A stretch of DNA of 64,000 nt from assembly GCA_905250115.1 (NCBI GenBank), contig CAJNOI010000122.1, positions 229,768 to 293,767 on the forward strand. Reading direction: 5' to 3'. The position numbers were made by a program, and so were the translations under genes. Positions 36,441 through 47,851 of this stretch are shown here, piece by piece (positions within the stretch are counted from its first letter, which is position 1; the number at the start of each line of letters is the position of its first letter). This DNA is from Adineta steineri (Eukaryota; Rotifera; Eurotatoria; Adinetida; Adinetidae). The notes beneath the pieces are model-generated. The model was not told where the DNA came from. It ran no database searches and worked only from the letters and a program-made list of their open reading frames with translations.

Positions 36441-36514
36441 TTCCCTATAATTTCCATATGCACTTTTTGCAGTACACATAACTTTCGGATAAAATTCGAA
36501 GTTTCCATATTTAT
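36441..36514 (-). repeat. dispersed repeat, truncated copy
   Basis: Reverse complement of 40328-40405 with few differences (shared TTCCATATGCACTTTTTGCA / TGCACTGTAAAAAGTGCATA in opposite orientation). The two copies bracket the 935-residue membrane protein gene. Confidence 0.75.
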
Positions 36515-36666
36515 TTTATAATCATATTTCGATTACCTTTTTCTTCCTAGAAATAAAATATTCTACTATAATCTCTAGATCTTTTATTGCATTTAAGATA
36601 AATATTTCGATATATATTGATTAAATGAAAAATAGAGAATAAAATCAATATGAATATTATAATTGA

Positions 36667-39611
36667 TTAGATTTGAGTTCGATCCCAGTATATATCATCA
36701 TTTCTATGTGGAAGATCAGATGATATATAAGGAATTGAATAGACAATATCTTTCTCTTGTTTTTGTTTTTGTTGACGTCGTTGTTTCTTTTGATTATGAT
36801 GACGAGATAATGAGAATGATGATTGACGTTTCTTTATGTCATGTATGTTTTTTTGTTTATGTTTATCTTTTGTTTTTTTGTTTCGACAACGAAGAAATAA
36901 ATGAATGAGTGGTTTAACAATAAGTTTAAATAATAGAAATGCCATAGCAAATAATTCAATAATAAGTGTACAAAATAAAAGAGTATGAAAAGCAAGTTCA
37001 GATATTCGAACAATAGGTTGTTGATTATTTTGAAGAAAAAATGGTTGTTCACTTATGGTTATTATGAATGTTGTACGTTCATTAACATATCGAAGATATT
37101 CACCATCTTGTTCATAAACTAATTTATCTGAAATTGAAATATCATTAATTGTTGGTGACCAACGACCACTGTATATAGTTGAATCACCTATTTCAAGAGG
37201 TTTTGTTTGATTAATTACTTTTATAAGTGAAACGGATACAGTAGATGTACGAGCTAATGTTTCATTTATGGTAAATAATAATGCACACGTATCAAGTGCT
37301 TGAAGTGTATTGACACCATTGATAATACCAGGACCACGGACACATAAACGAATTCCACCAATAGAATAAACTCCTGATATATTTAATTGTACTTCTAATT
37401 GATGTTGTGGTAGAGGAAATGTAGCAGTAAGTGTTACATTATCTGGTTGAATGAGACATGATAAATTTGATAGTTTTAAATACTTTACACCAGGTCTATT
37501 CTGTTGAATAGTAATATTTTGACAATTTGCAGCTGTATTTATTAAATCTACGCTCATTGTAAATGGTTGTGCATTAAGCATATCAAAAATAGGCCATTGA
37601 CTTCCATCAGTATTCGATAAAGGTAATTGAAGAGCATTATCAAAAATAGCATTACGCATAGTAGTATCACATGAAGCATGCATTGGACCTGATGTTTCAA
37701 TTGGATAAAGTTGATGATAATCAGCAGCAAACCAAAATGTAAAACCAAAAAGTACAACAATAGCAAATGAAGATAATCCGCCAATCCATCGTTCACCATC
37801 TCCTACAATATCAGTATTTTTCAAGAATTTTTTTGCATTGTCTCGATGACGAACTATTATTTGACAATTAAATATTTTTCCCATAGTCATAATAAACCAA
37901 ATAATAAAACATAATGCTATGGCAAGTGATGTCCAAAATAAAGGTGCAATTATAAGACATCGAACTGAGTGACCAATAGAGAAAATATTTTGCACAATAA
38001 TATCATCATAATTATTCATATCGGGTGAGTCTGGATAAGTATATGTTTGTCTATATGATGTATAATTAATAAGCGAAACATCATTAATAGAACCAAGTGG
38101 ACAAAATGAATTGGATAAACATGAACTACATTCTATGGCTGGTTCATTACCTGGATTTTTCGTTTGAGGTGAACATATTGTACAAATTCCATATCCAACT
38201 TCATTTTTATATGTACCAGATTGACATGGTGCTGATTGATAAATAAAAGTATAAGTATTGATAGAATCGTAGAATATAGATTGATAACCAGGTGCTTGCG
38301 ATGGTACTAGTATAACTAAACCATTATCAGTTAGTATATATAAATTACTAGACCATAAAACCATTTGTAAAAATTTAGGTGAAACAAATAAATTTAGAGT
38401 TTGTTGATTATTAGGAAAAGCAGAGAGAGGATTTTCTAGTGGTCTATCAACAGCAAATGTCCATACTTCTGATTGAGACCAAGAATGAGCATTGATTGAA
38501 TAAAGAAGTATTGCAACTGTATTATCATCAAGCCAAGCAACTGATTGACCAAAGCCACTGTTTGGAGGTCCGAAATCACGACGCATTATATTCATATTCC
38601 ATTGAGATGCGTCTGTACTAGTCGTATTAATATTGAACAATAAGACTACACTGCTAAATGGAAAGCCAACTACGGCCATTTGTCGTTTATTATTTACAGC
38701 TATTGACATTTGATTGGCAATATTATAGGTTTTAGCTAAGTCAGCAGTCTGGTAGAATACGTCGCTGTAAATAGTGGTATAATTAATAGATTTAAATGGT
38801 TGAAGTTCACAAAGAAATGCAATAACTATAGCGGTATTTGGATTAATATATGAGATTGCATACGCAAGTCCAATAACAAATGTATCTGTAACATCAATTG
38901 TATGTGGTATGATTATTGGATAAGGATATGAATAAAATGTATATGAATCTTTTAATTCAATAATTTCATTATTAACAATATCGAACATGAGAACAAATGA
39001 ATCAGCAAATACGCAAGCATATTTTTGAGAAGGAATAACTTTGAGTAACATATATTGTTGATGTGTACCATTCCAAATGAGTGTATCATGAATAATTGCA
39101 GTACTCATATTGCCATTTACTAAAAATTTAAAAAATATTTTATATAATATTATTCTCTTACGACAATCACAAAACAAAAATATATTAATCTTTCTCTAAT
39201 AACTAAAAATTGACTAAAGAATATTATGATAATAGATATGGTTAAATAGGACATACTGCAAAGTGATTTATTGACAGTAATAATACTAAAATAAACGTTT
39301 TGTGTTGACATTTGTTCAGATATTTGTACGAATGTAAATAATTGATCAGATGTATTATTATCATTATTGAATACAACATCTAAACTGTATACATAAAAAT
39401 CACGACTTGTATTCACATAAACACAATCTATCAAAGGTACAAATGGTGCAAAATTTATGTCAAAACCCATAGCAAGATTAATTCCATAAACAATGAACTG
39501 ATCATTCCCAGCAATACGTACACCATGTGCATTATCATCAGTAGTATCGTATATAATAACACATGCAATTGGCTTCAATATTAATAATAAAATAAATATA
39601 CTAATAAACAT
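36667..39611 (-). CDS. large multi-TM surface protein with Cys-rich ectodomain
   Basis: Two exons (39611-39257 and 39119-36667), in-frame join of 2808 nt, 935 residues. Signal peptide MFISIFILLLILKPIACV. Residues about 20-410 form a beta-rich ectodomain with propeller-like blades (DFGPPNSGFGQSVAWLDDNT resembles FG-GAP repeats). A Cys-rich module follows (CQSGTYKNEVGYGICTICS then CSSCLSNSFCPLG), like GCC2/GCC3 or TNFR-type modules. TM segments: LIIAPLFWTSLAIALCFIIW, LSSFAIVVLFGFTFWFAADY and LLFCTLIIELFAMAFLLFKL. A second Cys-containing ectodomain lies between the last two. The C-terminal tail of about 90 residues is very basic (KKTKDKHKQK, HHNQKKQRRQQKQK). No known family named. Receptor or adhesion role is a guess. 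Confidence 0.85.
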
Positions 39612-40327
39612 TTAATATTTTATTCTCAATCAATCTAAACATATAATAAGAGATTATAAAATACCGTTTATTCATTATATACGTTAAGAAAAGTAGCTGA
39701 ATTTGAAAATACAAAAATTATTTTTCATTGCATTGATCGATATTTGCTTCACTTGTTAATGATATCCATAGAATATTGTGATATTGCGCATATACTTCTA
39801 ATCGATTAACTTTTTTTTTATTTCTATTTATTTGATTTAGTTATTCATATATTTACTTGAATAAGTATTTAATAGAAAATTTATGCAAAAATCAAATCAA
39901 ATAGAATGAATAAGAATATCTATGGCTTCAAAGTACTTTAGTACTCAACAGAATAAATAAATAATATATTTTATTATTCTTTTATCTGTATAAAAATCAA
40001 TTACTGTCCAATAAAAACTATTTTCTGAAAGAAAGGGTTATAGGCTCGTTAAACAAGGTCGTTAAAATGCTTAAAATTTGTTTGTCTAACAAGCCAATCA
40101 GATTGCAGCATTTTATAAGTCAATGAAAACTTACGGGTAGTCATCAGATAATGATTGACCAGAGGTAATCGGGGTCGAGGAATCCGAATCTGATGTTAGT
40201 TTTTGCAAACTGTACAAGTAAAAAGTTCAATAGTATTGCACAATACGTTCTCTACAAGAAAGAGCTGAGCGAGTCTCTAGACGAGCATTACTTGTTAATA
40301 ATAAATTATGTATTTATTTGAAAAAGT
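39612..40327. other. intergenic region, no gene seen
   Basis: AT-rich, no supported gene. 40020-40320 is somewhat less AT-rich and may belong to the repeat that follows. Confidence 0.45.
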
Positions 40328-40563
40328 AAATAAATGTGGAAACTTTGAATTTTATCCGAGAGTTATGTGCACTGTAAAAAGTGCATATGGAAATCATAGG
40401 GAAATATCAGTATTTTTGCAATAACTTGGGAATGGCTCGCCCAATTAGGCTCAACTTTGAACTCAATCGGGATGTGTATGAGACTGAATTGCGCAGAAAA
40501 TCTCATCAAAATCTACCTCTCCTTTTGCAAGTTATCGTGTATGCGGACAGTCGAACATACTGA
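40328..40563 (+). repeat. dispersed repeat, longer copy
   Basis: 40328-40405 matches 36514-36441 inversely. The continuation (TTGGGAATGGCTCGCCCAAT, CTTTTGCAAGTTATCGTGTA) is of a texture seen in DNA-transposon ends. Ends not defined; superfamily unknown. Confidence 0.6.
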
Positions 40564-40965
40564 CCGATTCTAGTAGTGTACTCACTTTTTGAATACACAA
40601 AAATGACAAGAATTCATTCTTTATACATCAAGTAAGTTATCGATATCGATGTTATATTTTGGTTCATAATCCTGATATTTTATATTTTCTTCTTCTTTTA
40701 AATCGAAAGTTTCAATTTCTTTATTTTTCTATTGTTTCTTTCAACGAATTATAAACTCATTAAATGGGTCTTTCATGAATGATGACCAGACATGATAAAA
40801 GATTTTATTTCCTTCGTTTTCTTGAATTGTAATTGTCAGTTAAGTATCATTTGTTTGAAACGAGATTGAGTAGATAATGTACATCGGTATTTTATTAAAT
40901 ATGAACATATATAATCAGTTGAAAGATAATCTTATTCACATTAATGGCAACAAATAATGCACTTT

Positions 40966-41640
40966 TCATGATTTCCAATAAATCTTTGTTCGGGAAATTT
41001 CATCATTGGAATTATTATTTGTGTTGAAATATTCCGACTCATTGTATTTTGAACATGTTAGAATACGTAAAGAAGTAACAAATCGTTTTATTTCAATAGT
41101 ACGACGATTAATTATGATTTTATTATCATTGATTAATTCATTGTATTCGATTTTAGACTCAATTTTAACTCGTAAATGTCGAGATGTATCTGTTCTAGGG
41201 TAGGACAGTTCCATATTAGTTCCGTTCTTAGGAACTGTATTAACAGTTCTTTGAATAGAACTGAATTGTACCGACAAGTTCAGTTCCATTCAAAGAACTG
41301 TTATTTCAGTTCAGTTCTTTTTAGAGAACTGTTGTGAAAACTATTTTTTTGGAAATAAAAACAAATTTGAAACAAAACAGTTCTTTTAAAAGAACTGTTG
41401 AAACCGACCAGTTCCTCTGAAAGAACTGTTGATACAGTTCAGTTCCTTTCAAAGAACTGTTAGGTAAAGTTTAGTTCTATTCAAAGAACTGTTGATTCAG
41501 TTCAGTTCTATTCAAAGAACTGTTGGTTCAGTTCAGTTCCTTTCAGAAGAACTGAACTGGTAGTTCTTTTGACCAGTTCATCCGAACTTGGAACTATGAA
41601 CTGTCCTACCCCTAATCTGTTCGTGTTCTATAAATTAAAT
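40966..41640 (-). pseudogene. unrecognised exon interrupted by a hAT MITE
   Basis: Without the element at 41196-41614, the minus strand reads from an acceptor (TTTAATTTATAG near 41634) TRTDTSRHLRVKIESKIEYN and on to SRTKIYWKS and a stop at 40966. Further down (40880-40620) pieces such as NEGNKIFYHVWSSFMKDPFN appear, separated by stops. No family recognised. The 8-bp target duplication lies within the exon-like text, so the insertion would have disrupted it. Confidence 0.35.
41196..41614. mobile_element. hAT-type MITE with internal AGTTC-rich tandem repeats
   Basis: Ends TAGGGTAGGACAGTTC (41196-41211) and GAACTGTCCTACCCCTA (41598-41614) are inverted repeats with one indel. ATCTGTTC flanks both sides (41188-41195, 41615-41622), a perfect 8-bp duplication. 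The interior (about 41280-41560) is a tandem array of about 30-bp units built on CAGTTCAGTTC and CAAAGAACTGTTG, themselves inverted to each other, so the element can fold at many registers. Confidence 0.9.
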
Positions 41641-42979
41641 ACAGAATTGAAATAGAATGAAAATTTATCTCGAACTTCATCTGATATAGTATAAATGTGA
41701 AATCATGTTGTATTTAAATTTAAAATATTTCGATACATAAGCTTATATATTTAAAATCTCTTAACAAAAACTAATCTTTATGTTCATGTTGGCCTCATAT
41801 TAAATCTATTCGTGGAATATTTTTTAATAATTGTACATCTAAATGTATTAATTATGATTGAAACATTATATTTTATATTAAATATTGAATAGATGACATT
41901 AATAATGTTTGATTAATTATTTTCTTAATATCATTTGTGAATCTTTTGAGTTTTGACGAGGTATAAATATGCCGGAGTGTAGTTATTAAACAGAAATGCT
42001 TCTAGAATATTTTTTAATTATTTGAAAAATCTTTTCATTGCATTAAATCCTATAAGAAGCTTTCCTTTCACTTTTTGACAACAGAAGCTCATAATTGATT
42101 GGTAATTAACAAAATGTAAAATAATATTTTGTTCCATCCACCTCAGTTTCATCTTAAAAAAATCAGAATTGTTTTGATAAATATATATGATATGTATCAC
42201 GACTGCAATCTATCTTTATGTATTACTGAGTATTTTAAACATTATTATATGAAGATAAATTACTAATGCTTTTTTTCATACTGAAATGTTATTTTTTTAT
42301 AAGAATAATTAATCAGTTCTCCTGAAAATATTGGTTCTTGTGCTGAAAAAGAAATAGGTGTAACTCAAAGGTTTAAAAGTTATATATTTTGACCATCACT
42401 TAGTACTTTTTTATGATTTATATGACATGTTTTTAATTTGATGAACAATACATGAATTATTTGTCATCACCAAATTTTTATTTTTTAAATACACTTAAAT
42501 TTATTGTTTTTTTGAAATATTTACACATAATATAAAATTTTTCATTCGTATGTCCCAGAAAGAATCCTAATATTCCAGGCATATTCTAGTATGGGTACAT
42601 TTTAGATAATCGCTTGAAGAATACTTTCAAAATGATGCGCTTAAAATGCTCATTCTATTTTTATCTGTGTCATGCAACTTTTATTGCTGAAAGTTAATCC
42701 ATTCTGTAGAGTTTTTTTAATCAAAGAAAAACATTAATGTTGTTATCATCTGCTTACATATTTTCTTATATTAAATAAAAATTAATTATCTTATTTAAGC
42801 AAAATCTGTCACGGTCACTCTTTGACATTAAAGACTTCCATCAATATACAATTAAAATAGATGTCATATTTCTTTGTGTCAAACATTTTTTAAAAGAAGA
42901 TTATATTTTCCATTTTGATAATGCTAATGAAGAATTATTTCTAATGTAAAGATATTTATAAATTTCATTTGCTTCAACA
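41641..42979. other. intergenic region, no gene seen
   Basis: AT-rich with no supported gene. The upstream region of the GPCR at 42980. Confidence 0.45.
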
Positions 42980-44145
42980 ATGAATAACGAGACGATTCTC
43001 ACAACAGATTTTATATTACCTTTATTTACAGTCATTCATGGTTCAATAGCTAGTATAATGTCAGCTATTATCTTATTTATTATTATTTATCATCAACATA
43101 ATAATCGAATAAAACAAGATGAAAGAATTACTTTGATCTTATGTGTTAATATTTATCTTTGTATTTTTCTTTGTTCAACTATGTTAATTCTACTAAATAT
43201 TCAAACATTGTTAGGTGATCTTTATGATCTCAATTTTGATTCAACACAATGTATATTTTCTGGATATCTTAATCTTATTTTTATCTATACTTTATATTAT
43301 GGATTTGTTACTCAAGTACGTATAAATAATATGTGAAGTTATCCTATAAATCCTAAAAAAACAGTTAATTATTACTATTGATTTGTAAACTTGACTGACA
43401 TGTAATATCAAATTGAGATGGTGGTTTCTGAGGATCTTTGTATGAAATAGTTGTATGTAGAAAAGCTAAAATTACATTTAATTCTATACTAACTTTAGCA
43501 GATAATATATTTTGACTAATTTAGGCTTTATATCGACTTTGTCGTATTGTGTATTCAACATACAGATGGTTTCAAGTATATTGGATTTATATTATCGCAG
43601 TACCATTTCAATTTATTATCGCTTGTTTAATTATGTCTCCACTCATTATTCGTCATGATATCATTTATATACCTGATTTATATCAGTGTTTTATACCAAC
43701 TCACAATATTCTCGGTACTGTTTGGATAATTGTTTTTATGTATGGATTGCCTATTTTTTGTTTATTAATTATTTATATTCATATAACGATACATATTCGT
43801 CAACAATCAACTAATCAGACATTAGCAGTCAAACGTCGACAAGCACGAGATTTTGTTGTTATTCGACGCATTATTATTTTTAATAGTATATTGTTTACTC
43901 TGGGAGTACCGGGCATGATTCTTTTGATCATAAATTATGTTACAGGAAATGAACTAACTCTAAATTATCGTATTACATGGTTTTCATTTGAAGTATCTAT
44001 GATACTACTAAGTATATTAGTGATTGTTATGACACCTCAATTGAAAACTATTGTTATATCAAAATGGAAACGAAATAGAGTGATACCTTTAGCTGCTATT
44101 GCAGAGAATTCAGTTCAAATAAGAACAGCTGGTACTCTTCAATAA
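42980..44145 (+). CDS. rhodopsin-like GPCR, two exons
   Basis: Exons 42980-43315 and 43525-44145 (209-bp intron), 318 residues, in frame. Seven hydrophobic segments: first FTVIHGSIASIMSAIILFII, last VSMILLSILVIVMTPQL. The intron falls at the end of TM3, next to YGFVTQ/ALYRLCRIVYS, where YRLCR takes the DRY place. Loop 2 and loop 3 are basic (KRRQARDFVVIRR). The N-terminus has a glycosylation site (MNNETI). Subfamily differs from the genes at 33052 and 45428. It is followed within 200 bp by the tail of a similar gene (44340-44703). Confidence 0.88.
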
Positions 44146-44339
44146 CTTTAAGGACTTTTATAATGAACACATTCAAGTGTTTTTTTACTTATTTTTTTCT
44201 TGAAATAATAATGATTGTATTGAACAAGTAGTATTTATCTTTTCTATTACAGCTTTTCAAGTGATTTAATACAAAATAAAATAATTTCTAACTTTATTAA
44301 TTAAACTGTTATGTTAGCATATGTATACCAATAACATCA

Positions 44340-44703
44340 TTGAGTATGCTTCTTTTACAGATAAGTATTTATAGTGTGCTTAATTTACCAAGTGGTGTAA
44401 CATATTTGTCAGCAATAATGCCAGTTCCCTATAAAACAACATCGCTCTTTTTCTTGATTAATAATATCATTCAAATAATAATATATAATTCCATCAGTTC
44501 AAGTTTTATTATATATATGATTGCTACTCGGTGTTTGTAGAGAAGAACTTATGATAATTCTACGCACACTCTTTCGTATGAAGCAACCTGTTAATAATCG
44601 TATTGGAACTCAATCAACAACAAATAGAGAAAATTTTCAAACATTTGCTATTATAGCATCTATTCGATTAAACAATACTATTCAACAAACATATATACAA
44701 TAA
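44340..44703 (+). pseudogene. GPCR C-terminal fragment with frameshift
   Basis: Reads LLLQISIYSVLNLPSGVTYL (TM6) and SISSSFIIYMIATR (TM7), then hits a stop. The continuation REELMIILRTLFRMKQPVNN sits one frame away, as expected for helix 8 and tail of the common lineage type (FYLY-xxRKEL). TM1-TM5 are missing. Probably left from a partial tandem duplication. Confidence 0.7.
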
Positions 44704-45427
44704 ATTTTTCAATATCAATAATTTAAAGATTGTTTTCTTCATATAAATAAAATCTATTCTAATAAACTATTTAACAATTTGAAATAAAAGGTTCTCTTAA
44801 GATTCGACTTCGTTAAATATAGCATAATCTACTTTAACCTTTGGTATATTCTATCAAGTGGATAGTCTTTTTTAGAGACTAGATATAATTTAGAAAAACA
44901 TAAGTATGAGAGCTCGAAACATAATTAATAGAGCATATAAAAAATTGAATATCAAAAGAATAGAAAAAATTTAAAAGAGAAGAGTTAAAAATAAAGTTAT
45001 GAATACATAAGTCATTCAGTCAACCATTATAATGATGATTAAAATGTATGTTAACATATTCCAAAAGCATATAATAAATGAAAGAAAAAATGTTTTTTTA
45101 ACATTTTATTAGTGTTAAATACGAAGTGACATAGTTATTAATAATATATTCTCTTAAAGATGATACATGAAAATTATTTTTGATCCATATTAAAATGTTC
45201 TTGTAACAAAATTGGACTTAGTTTTCCATCAAAAAACCCTGCACACATCCATCACATTTTGTCAAATTATGTAGACTTGCAAATATTCTATAACATCATT
45301 ATTCGCTTTTTTAAGTTGTGTTTATTTATAAAAGTTTTTAAATAAAAAGAATAACGAATCTACAATACAACGTATATATATGAATATTGAGAATATGAGT
45401 TGAATCAATAATAATATGTCAGAGTTA
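44704..45427. other. intergenic region, no gene seen
   Basis: AT-rich. No supported feature. Confidence 0.5.
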
Positions 45428-46429
45428 TTAATTGAGCTCAAATGCTTGTGGAGAAATTCTGTTTATTATATGTTGAATTTTCACGATTTTTTTCATTTTT
45501 ATCCAAATTTCTTTTGATGATCCAAGACATATGAATGGCATCAATACTGGAACAAAAAAACTAAAAAAATATATAAATATTTCAAATTCACCGGTTGAAC
45601 CATACGGTAAACCAAATATCAGAGCGAGATTCATACTAATTGCAGGAAAATTAAATATAAGATATAATAGTGAACATGATAATACTTGTATAATCATTCT
45701 TCGATATTTATACCATTGTATTTGTGGACGAAGACGTTGTCTTTGTTTGATAAAACGAATAACTAATAAAATATTGACAATTACGATCAACATTAGTGGC
45801 AACATACTGTTTATTAAAGAATCAAATAGATTAAGATTAAATATTCCTAAGTAACATGGACGAAAACACCAAAGTTGTGTATAATCTGGTGTATTTTGAC
45901 AAGATACAAAGAAAATACAGATAATATAAAAGATACAAGCATATAAAACAATGCTTATTAATGGAATATAATGAATAAAAATACGTTTTTTCTGAGTATT
46001 AAGCCGTCGATGATGAAATATAATAATATGTCTTTCAATTGAAGTCCATGCCATTAACATACCCAATAGATTATAAGAAGCTGCTCCGATAAACCACCAA
46101 ACATAACAATTTATTGTTGTTTGTGGCCAGACATAGCCAAGATGAAGGTAGGTAAGATAATTGGAAGCATCTGCAGCTTGTGCGAAGAGTCCAACAATGA
46201 GAATAACAAAAATAACATGATTATTCAGTACTTGACGTAATATTCGATCGAAATAAAGATTATAGAGTAAAAAAATAGAACAAAAAATAGATGGAATCTC
46301 CAAAAAAAGAAGAATCCAAAAACGAACTGTTGCTGCTATGGATGGGTGTGAATTTGAATACAATGTTATGTAATTATCTTTAATATCATTAACTGAACTA
46401 TCATTGTAAACAATATCAGCCATGAACAC
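45428..46429 (-). CDS. rhodopsin-like GPCR, paralogue of the 33-kb receptor
   Basis: Single exon, 333 residues, seven TM segments (first VRFWILLFLEIPSIFCSIFL). The TM3 end reads MAWTSIERHIIIFHHRR, so DRY is ERH. Extracellular Cys at NCYVWWF and CQNTPDYTQLWCFRPCY match the 33-kb gene. Loop 3 is KQRQRLRPQIQWYKYRRM; the TM7 region ends MPFICLGSSKEIWIKMKK. A second Met at residue 3 could also start translation. Same strand as its paralogue, about 11.4 kb away, with other receptors and remnants between them, which fits dispersed duplication. Confidence 0.88.
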   Translation of the reverse strand: MFMADIVYNDSSVNDIKDNYITLYSNSHPSIAATVRFWILLFLEIPSIFCSIFLLYNLYFDRILRQVLNNHVIFVILIVGLFAQAADASNYLTYLHLGYVWPQTTINCYVWWFIGAASYNLLGMLMAWTSIERHIIIFHHRRLNTQKKRIFIHYIPLISIVLYACIFYIICIFFVSCQNTPDYTQLWCFRPCYLGIFNLNLFDSLINSMLPLMLIVIVNILLVIRFIKQRQRLRPQIQWYKYRRMIIQVLSCSLLYLIFNFPAISMNLALIFGLPYGSTGEFEIFIYFFSFFVPVLMPFICLGSSKEIWIKMKKIVKIQHIINRISPQAFELN

Positions 46430-47851
46430 TGCAGAAGTATCGATGAATAGAATAAAAAATAAAGAATATTATGTCAATCGTGCTTTAATCCTCTCATAAG
46501 CTCTTATATTCTCAAATGTAGAATATACGACTAAATGTCAGTGTCAATTTATTGTATAAATGAAAAAACAAGAAACTATCATTAGTTGTCTGTAAAAGAG
46601 TAAAAACTTTCTTCTTCATTTCATTAACTAATCATAAGTTAAATAATTAAACTCGATTGCATTGCTTAAAAATATACAATAACGATAGATATTCTTTTGT
46701 ATAACATGTCACTTATAAAAAATTTAAAAAAAGGAAAAGCTTGAAATCTATATATATATAAATGTGTACTCAGTGTGTTTTCTTGTTATGCGAGGTCAAA
46801 AAAATATCGAATATAATATAAGCTATCGGAATTTTCTACACGAAGAAGTCAGACATAATAAATCTGGATCATTAGTGTGTATAGCATGCTATCAGTATTA
46901 GACTTATACCTCATAATTTGTCGAATTGAATAGATATTGCTCCATCTTTAAATGAGAATGATATAGAATAAACATGCAAGTTTAGAATTTGTTTGGAGTA
47001 ATAAAAGTCAATAATTATGATGAATGAAATTTTTATTGTATCCACACTCCTCAAGTTTAAAGGATAGAACTAATTTTATAATATTAAACATTGATAAATG
47101 AACGATTGATTATATATAATATTTGTGTACTTATTAAAATACAAATCTATATTGTAAATAAAGTTTTGTGAGTTATTTCAACAAACTAGACACTTCTAAA
47201 GATCGGATGATTAAAACAGCATGTACAAGTTCTTCTGTCAATCAATTAAACTTATTTTTGCGTGGGAAAAGAAAGTAGAATCAGCTATAGTTAATTACAT
47301 ATAATGCTTTGAGTTTATTTAATTTCGATACATAAAAATAAACTATGAACCTAGTTTAAGTAAATACTGGAAATGAGTAACACGAAATCGCCGATTGTAT
47401 AATATTATTTCGTATAAATATGTTTTTGATAGACTGACGTATTTCAGACAATCCAATTAAACACATAAATGGACAAAAAAGATAGCTTATGTATTCGAAA
47501 TAAATGGTGGGAGTAAGAGTTGATATTTTATTTCAAACAAGCCCATACACACCCACATCCTCAATTTTTTTGAATAATAATTCTGAAGTTTTATTCTTTA
47601 GCTAACAGAACACAGATTCAACAAATAATCGAATGAATGCATATTAGATTTTATCAGAACAAAAAGACTTTACTCATGAAATCTTTACTCAAATCATCAT
47701 CATTATTACACAACACCTGATACACGTTGTTTTGACTTTATATGAAGAAAATTTTATTTGAGAGATAATTTTAAGATTTTCTGTATTTTTTTTGATTGGA
47801 GGCTAAAATACGCAGCAAATTTAGTTAATTATTCGAGAAGAAGCAAATATG
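46430..47851. other. intergenic region, no gene seen
   Basis: AT-rich; contains one telomere-like element (47505-47573). Confidence 0.5.
47505..47573. repeat. telomere-like element, asymmetric copy
   Basis: Left GGTGGGAGTAAGAGTTG is degenerate. Right ATACACACCCACATCCTCAA keeps the C-rich arm and the CTCAA cap. Confidence 0.55.
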
